From: Streptacidiphilus albus JL83
Lineage (GTDB): Bacteria; Actinomycetota; Actinomycetes; Streptomycetales; Streptomycetaceae
Assembly (NCBI RefSeq): GCF_000744705.1
Contig: NZ_JQML01000001.1
Span: 5,404,017 to 5,468,016, forward strand
Direction of reading: 5' to 3'
DNA length: 64,000 bases
Shown: positions 60,553 through 64,000 of the stretch, piece after piece
Layout: every line of letters starts with the position of its first letter
Numbering within the stretch: the stretch's first letter is position 1
Translations under genes and position numbers: made by a program
The notes under the pieces: model-generated
What the model was told of the DNA's origin: nothing
Seen by the model: the letters and a program-made list of their open reading frames with translations, nothing else
Database searches by the model: none

Positions 60553-61524
60553 ATGGCCACCCGTGCCGTCGTCCGCGACAAGGCCGACCGGACCCGCAAC
60601 GCGCGTCCGACCAGCGGCGAGGCCGACCGCGACCTCGTCGGCATGTACCTCGACGAGATCGCCAGGACCCCGCTGCTCGATGCCGCCCAGGAAGTCGAAC
60701 TCTCGACCCGTATCGAGGCGGGTGTGTTCGCCGAGCACCTGCTGGAGAACGGCGAGACCGTAGGCGACGCGAGCGAGGAGGAGCTGAAAGCCGTCGTCGC
60801 GGACGGCCGTCACGCGAAGGACGTCTTCATCCGCTCCAACCTCCGACTCGTGGTTGCCGTGGCCCGACGCTACCCCCGGAGCGGTCTTCCCCTGCTCGAC
60901 CTGATCCAGGAGGGCAACGCCGGCCTGGTCCGCGCTGTCGAGAAGTTCGACTTCGGCAAGGGCTTCAAGTTCTCCACCTACGCGACCTGGTGGATTCGGC
61001 AGGCGATCACCCGCTCCATCGCCGACCAGTCCCGCACGATCCGGCTCCCCGTCCACCTGGTCGAGGAACTCGGCCGGATCCGCCGGGTCCAGCGCGAGAA
61101 GTCCAAGGAACTCGGCCGGGATGCCGAGCACGAGGAGATCGCCGCCGAACTGGACACCACGGTCGCGCGGATCAAGGACGTCCTGGACTGGGCCCGGGAC
61201 CCGGTCAGCCTCAACATGACCGTCGACGACTCCGGGGAGACCCAGTTCGGCGACCTGGTCGAGGACACCAGTGCCACCTCGCCCGAGGACGCGGTGATGG
61301 TCATGCTGCGCCGTGAGGAACTGGAGGGCCTGATAGGGCGGTTGGACGGCCGGACGGCCTCGATCATCCGGTCCCGCTACGGCATGGAGGACGGCCGCGA
61401 GCGGACTCTGACCGAGGTGGGCAAGCAGCACGGGCTCACCCGCGAGCGGATCCGGCAGATCGAGAAGCACGCGCTGGCCGAACTGCGCAAGATCGCCGAT
61501 CACTCGGGATTCGAGGCGGCGTGA
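60553..61524 (+). CDS. hrdD: Group 2 RNA polymerase sigma factor, HrdD-like
   Basis: The 323-residue sigma-70 protein has regions 1.2 (DLVGMYLDEIARTPLLDAAQ), 2 (NLRLVVAVARRYPRSGLPLL, DLIQEGNAGLVRAVEKFDF, FSTYATWWIRQAITRSIADQ, the -10 recognition), 3 and 4 (RSRYGMEDGRERTLTEVGKQ, HGLTRERIRQIEKHALAELR). It lacks the long region 1.1 of HrdB. Short length and the SigR-type promoter fit HrdD, a non-essential group 2 sigma factor with promoter specificity near that of HrdB. AAGGAG lies 6 bp before ATG. Confidence 0.9.
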   Translation: MATRAVVRDKADRTRNARPTSGEADRDLVGMYLDEIARTPLLDAAQEVELSTRIEAGVFAEHLLENGETVGDASEEELKAVVADGRHAKDVFIRSNLRLVVAVARRYPRSGLPLLDLIQEGNAGLVRAVEKFDFGKGFKFSTYATWWIRQAITRSIADQSRTIRLPVHLVEELGRIRRVQREKSKELGRDAEHEEIAAELDTTVARIKDVLDWARDPVSLNMTVDDSGETQFGDLVEDTSATSPEDAVMVMLRREELEGLIGRLDGRTASIIRSRYGMEDGRERTLTEVGKQHGLTRERIRQIEKHALAELRKIADHSGFEAA

Positions 61525-61592
61525 GCAGCCCGGAGGAGCCGGCGCCCGACACCGGGAGGACGGCGGGTATTCCCGCCTCCTACCCTGGTGCC

Positions 61593-61757
61593 ATGGCAGA
61601 CGACACGACGAACAACCGCCCGGCGCTGGTCTTCGATGACCCGCTGACCCGGCCCAGCCAGGACGACACCGACTCCGGCTGGGGCGGCGGCGAGGGCGAG
61701 TCGGGCCGCGACGAGGCGTGGTACCGCCGCGAGACCCCGCCGCACCACGGCGGTTGA
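61593..61757 (+). CDS. Small conserved hypothetical protein
   Basis: The 54-residue acidic protein reads MADDTTNNRPALVFDDPLTR, then PSQDDTDSGWGGGEG and a basic DEAWYRRETPPHHGG end. I recall similar short proteins in streptomycetes without known function. A frame starting at GTG 61521, overlapping the hrdD stop, would add 24 residues. It probably shares the hrdD transcript or has its own promoter in the 68-bp gap. Confidence 0.55.
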   Translation: MADDTTNNRPALVFDDPLTRPSQDDTDSGWGGGEGESGRDEAWYRRETPPHHGG

Positions 61758-61914
61758 GAGCAGCGCAGCAGTCGATAGCAGGGCAGGGGAGTAGCAGGGC
61801 AGTGCAGCGGTCGGGCACTGCCGAGGGGCGGGACGAAAGGGCCGGGGCCGGTGCCCCGGCCCTTCGCCGTGCCGGCCGGACCCGTGCGGACGGCCCGCCG
61901 CTGCAGCGGCGGCC

Positions 61915-62337
61915 TCAGCGCTGGTGCACCAGCAGGTCCCGGATCTCGCCGAGCAGTTGGACCTCGGTGATCTCGGCGGTGGCCACCGCGTCCTCCTGGG
62001 CCTTCTTCTTGGCCAGGTAGGTGGCCATGACCTTGTTGGCGGGCAGGACGATGCAGAAGTAGACCACCGCGGCGGTGATCACGAACTGCAGCACCGCGGC
62101 GAGCACGGATCCCCACAGGATGTAGATGCCGTGGGGATGGGCGCCGGTGGTGACGCAGGGCCCCTTGAGGCAGGACTGGTAGCTGTTCAGGGAGGAGGTG
62201 CCGAAGGCACCGACGATCGGATTGATCACTCCGTTGACGATGGAGTTGATGACGCTGGTGAACGCCGCACCGATGACGACCGCGACGGCCAGGTCGATGA
62301 CGTTGCCACGCAGGAGGAATGCCTTGAAACCCTTCAC
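61915..62337 (-). CDS. mscL: Large-conductance mechanosensitive channel
   Basis: The 140-residue protein is a normal MscL: VKGFKAFLLRGNVIDLAVAV and VIGAAFTSVINSIVNGVINP (TM1 with the conserved N-terminal amphipathic helix), a periplasmic loop with two Cys (YQSCLKGPC), TM2 (VLAAVLQFVITAAVVYFCIV) and the charged C-terminal helix. It opens under membrane tension to release solutes. GTG 62337 gives the canonical start; AAAGGAAG lies upstream. The longer open frame is non-coding. Confidence 0.94.
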   Translation of the reverse strand: MKGFKAFLLRGNVIDLAVAVVIGAAFTSVINSIVNGVINPIVGAFGTSSLNSYQSCLKGPCVTTGAHPHGIYILWGSVLAAVLQFVITAAVVYFCIVLPANKVMATYLAKKKAQEDAVATAEITEVQLLGEIRDLLVHQR

Positions 62338-62556
62338 GGAACTGCTGACTTCCTTTTGCTGCCGGGGGACGGTCGGATGGGGCCCTGGGCCTGGGAACCT
62401 ACGGCAGCGCGGGGCAGCCGACCGCGCTCCGTAGCTCCCCCTCCGACCCGTCCCCGACCACCCCGGCGCCCGCCGTCCTCCCCGCCCGCCTGCGCCTTCG
62501 CGCGCCCGGCCCGGACGGCGCACCTGCCGGAGCGGACCCGGGACGGCGTTGCGTTT

Positions 62557-63270
62557 TCACTCGAACGAAGGACCCCGGTCATCAGGGCTGTGCACCGCCA
62601 GGGGGGCTCGCGCGGCGGCGTGGACGCCGCCGGTGGCGGTCAGCGGACCGCGCAGCGAACCGGCGGCGAGGGTCGTCGCCGCGACCATCAGCCCGGCCGC
62701 GATCGGACCCGGCCTTCGCCGGACCGGCGCGGGCAGTCGGTGCCGGCCGCCACCGGCGCGGATCGGCGGGAAGAGGGCAACGGTGCGCGTGGGCGGAACG
62801 GCTGGTCCGCCGCCGACCAGCGGCGTGGCCGGCGGGGCCGGGCGTGGCGCGGGCACCGGGGTCGGCTCGTCCTCGACCCAGTGGTCGCTCCAGGAGTCCG
62901 TCCACCGTTCCTCCCGCTCCTGCTGCTGGTCGGGCGGCGCCGCCGCGGTGGGCTCGTCGGCGGCCCAGTCATTGGTCCAGCCGTCGGTCCAGGCCGGAGC
63001 AGCCCCGTAGGACGGCCCGACGGGCTCCGCTGCGAGCGGCTCGGCTGCGTACGGCTCCGCCGCGAGCGGCTCCGGGGAGCCTGCGCCGGCTGTGAGCGCC
63101 CCTGCCGGGGCGGTCCCGGCCGCCGGGGCTTCCGCGTCCTGTTCCCACTCCGTGGCGGGCAGGGGGCCGGACAGCGGGTCGGAGAGGGCGTCCCGGGCCG
63201 GTCCGGGGGTCAGGGTGTGGACGCGGTGCCGCTGGAACGTGCGCGGGGAGGTGTCGATGGTCAGGGTCAT
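62557..63270 (-). CDS. Low-complexity hypothetical protein with one membrane segment
   Basis: From ATG 63270 the protein reads MTLTIDTSPRTFQRHRVHTL and then a long Pro/Ala/Glu-rich region with EPLAAEPYAAEPLAAEP repeats and Trp-rich WTDGWTNDWAADEP and WTDSWSDHWVEDEP. Near the end is PVRRRPGPIAAGLMVAATTL, a likely membrane segment resembling the start of SAF/CpaB-like proteins at this locus. Only ~30 residues follow, so a SAF domain may have been lost. Function unknown. Confidence 0.5.
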   Translation of the reverse strand: MTLTIDTSPRTFQRHRVHTLTPGPARDALSDPLSGPLPATEWEQDAEAPAAGTAPAGALTAGAGSPEPLAAEPYAAEPLAAEPVGPSYGAAPAWTDGWTNDWAADEPTAAAPPDQQQEREERWTDSWSDHWVEDEPTPVPAPRPAPPATPLVGGGPAVPPTRTVALFPPIRAGGGRHRLPAPVRRRPGPIAAGLMVAATTLAAGSLRGPLTATGGVHAAARAPLAVHSPDDRGPSFE

Positions 63271-63475
63271 GGGGAACCACCGCCTTTGCGAGGCTGTCCG
63301 GAGCTGGGTACCCCTCAACCTTGTCGCTCAGCGGTGGCCCAGGGCGGCGCGAAGACCTCTCCTGTGGATAAACCGGGGGGTGTGGATAACTCCGTCACCC
63401 GATCGAGCAGCGCGCTCGGCCCCGCACCGCCCGCCCGCCCTGCCCGCCCTCTCCCGCCCTCTCCCGCGCCCGCCC

Positions 63476-63543
63476 CGGCCCCGCTCACGGCCCGGCCCCG
63501 CTCACGGCCCGGCCCCGCTCACAGCCCGGCCCCGCTCACAGCC
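63476..63543. repeat. Four 17-bp tandem repeats
   Basis: The unit CGGCCCCGCTCACGGCC is repeated four times (the last two with ACAGCC), running into the 3' end of the phosphorylase gene on the minus strand. Confidence 0.8.
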
Positions 63544-64000
63544 CCAGCCCGGTCTCCTGCCCGTCCAGGGCCTGCGCGCACACGCACGTGCGGTCCTCGG
63601 TCGCGGGCAGCCCGCCGACCGCCTGCAGCAGCACGCCGCGCAGCCGGTCGATGTTCTGCGCGAACACCTCCAGCACCTCCGCGTGGGTCACCCCCTGGCC
63701 GCTCTCGGCGCCCGCGTCCAGGTCGGTGACCAGGGCGATCGAGGTGTAGCAGAGGCTCAGTTCGCGGGCCAGGACCGCCTCCGGATGGCCGGTCATCCCC
63801 ACCACCGACCAGCCCTGGTCGGCGTACCAGCGTGATTCGGCCCGGGTGGAGAAGCGTGGGCCCTCGATCACCACCAGCGTCCCGCCGTCGACCGGCTCCC
63901 AGTCCTGGTCCGCTGCGGCCCGCAGCACCGCCGTCCGGCCGCGCGGGCAGTACGGGTCGGCGGCGGAGACGTGCAGCACCGCCGGGGTGCGGCCGTCGAG
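63536..64000 (-). CDS. S-methyl-5'-thioadenosine/purine phosphorylase, 5' partial
   Basis: The frame is open to the right edge, so the N-terminus lies outside. The ~154 residues include VVIEGPRFSTRAESRWYADQ, GWSVVGMTGHPEAVLARELS and LCYTSIALVTDLDAGAESGQ, characteristic of MTA phosphorylases and the related 6-oxopurine enzymes (the substrate-binding loop SVVGMT in trimeric phosphorylases). They cleave methylthioadenosine or purine nucleosides with phosphate. The final residues (GQETGLGL) fall in the 17-bp repeat array, so the C-terminus may have been extended by it. Confidence 0.9.
   Translation of the reverse strand, partial: LDGRTPAVLHVSAADPYCPRGRTAVLRAAADQDWEPVDGGTLVVIEGPRFSTRAESRWYADQGWSVVGMTGHPEAVLARELSLCYTSIALVTDLDAGAESGQGVTHAEVLEVFAQNIDRLRGVLLQAVGGLPATEDRTCVCAQALDGQETGLGL

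Noticed and set aside
1-64000. CRISPR array
   Set aside because: The tandem arrays present (17520, 27344, 45790, 63476) lack unique spacers, and no cas genes are present.

Overview
The window is high-GC actinobacterial chromosome. HrdD-type sigma factor with a SigR-type promoter, the hemL / histidine phosphatase / ResA-CcdA-ResB-CcsB block, DUF2530 beside an NCS2 permease, and a kinase fused to PQQ repeats all point to the Streptomycetaceae (Streptomyces, Kitasatospora or Streptacidiphilus). No rRNA, convincing tRNA or CRISPR array was seen.

Layout. (1) 1-4.7 kb: the 3' part of a class I lanthipeptide locus of the FxLD type: LanB dehydratase with a fused elimination domain (5' end outside the window), LanC-like cyclase and a PCMT-like methyltransferase, closed by a strong terminator. 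(2) 4.7-15.4 kb: an accessory region of mobile-element debris. It holds a frameshifted relaxase tail abutting a truncated tyrosine integrase, an IS5-family transposase gene split by a complete IS4-family element (40-bp perfect inverted repeats, 8-bp target duplication), a recombinase tail fragment, an orphan SUKH-domain protein, a truncated Nudix gene and a truncated DUF6193 gene. Set among these is an intact two-gene unit: a ten-cysteine fulvocin C-related / halocin C8-like precursor with a thioredoxin-like head and internal Tat-like signal, followed by an alpha/beta-hydrolase-like protein. (3) 15.4-34.2 kb: core genes: hemL, histidine phosphatase, the System II cytochrome c biogenesis operon, Uma2 nuclease-like protein, a sacsin/Hsp90-like ATPase, a CtpE-like P-type ATPase, DUF2530, NCS2 purine permease, and a MarR/MFS pair. 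(4) 34.3-56.4 kb: a CoA-centred lipid or side-chain catabolism region: flavin reductase, ADP-forming CoA ligase plus enoyl-CoA hydratase, DoxX plus DUF35 OB-fold protein, KAS III, two Ltp-type thiolases, acyl-CoA dehydrogenase, F420-type oxidoreductase, TetR regulator, cyclopropane fatty acid synthase, second DUF35 protein, and a FadD3-like ligase. Housekeeping or signalling genes (L,D-transpeptidase, PQQ kinase, galE) are interspersed. (5) 56.4-64 kb: a GT2-GtrA fusion coupled to a GT39 membrane glycosyltransferase, hrdD, a small conserved protein, mscL, a low-complexity membrane protein and the 3' end of an MTA/purine phosphorylase gene.

How genes work together. Seven copies of the palindrome CTGACG-N3-CRTCAG lie in the promoter regions of the CoA genes (35644, 39518, 39615, 44381, 44442, 54601, 54661). 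This implies one local regulon under a single, probably TetR-family, repressor. The TetR encoded at 46768-47415 is the nearest candidate. The two thiolase and DUF35 genes and the FadD3-like ligase suggest activation, beta-oxidation and retro-aldol or thiolytic shortening of an unusual (sterol-like or branched) acyl side chain.
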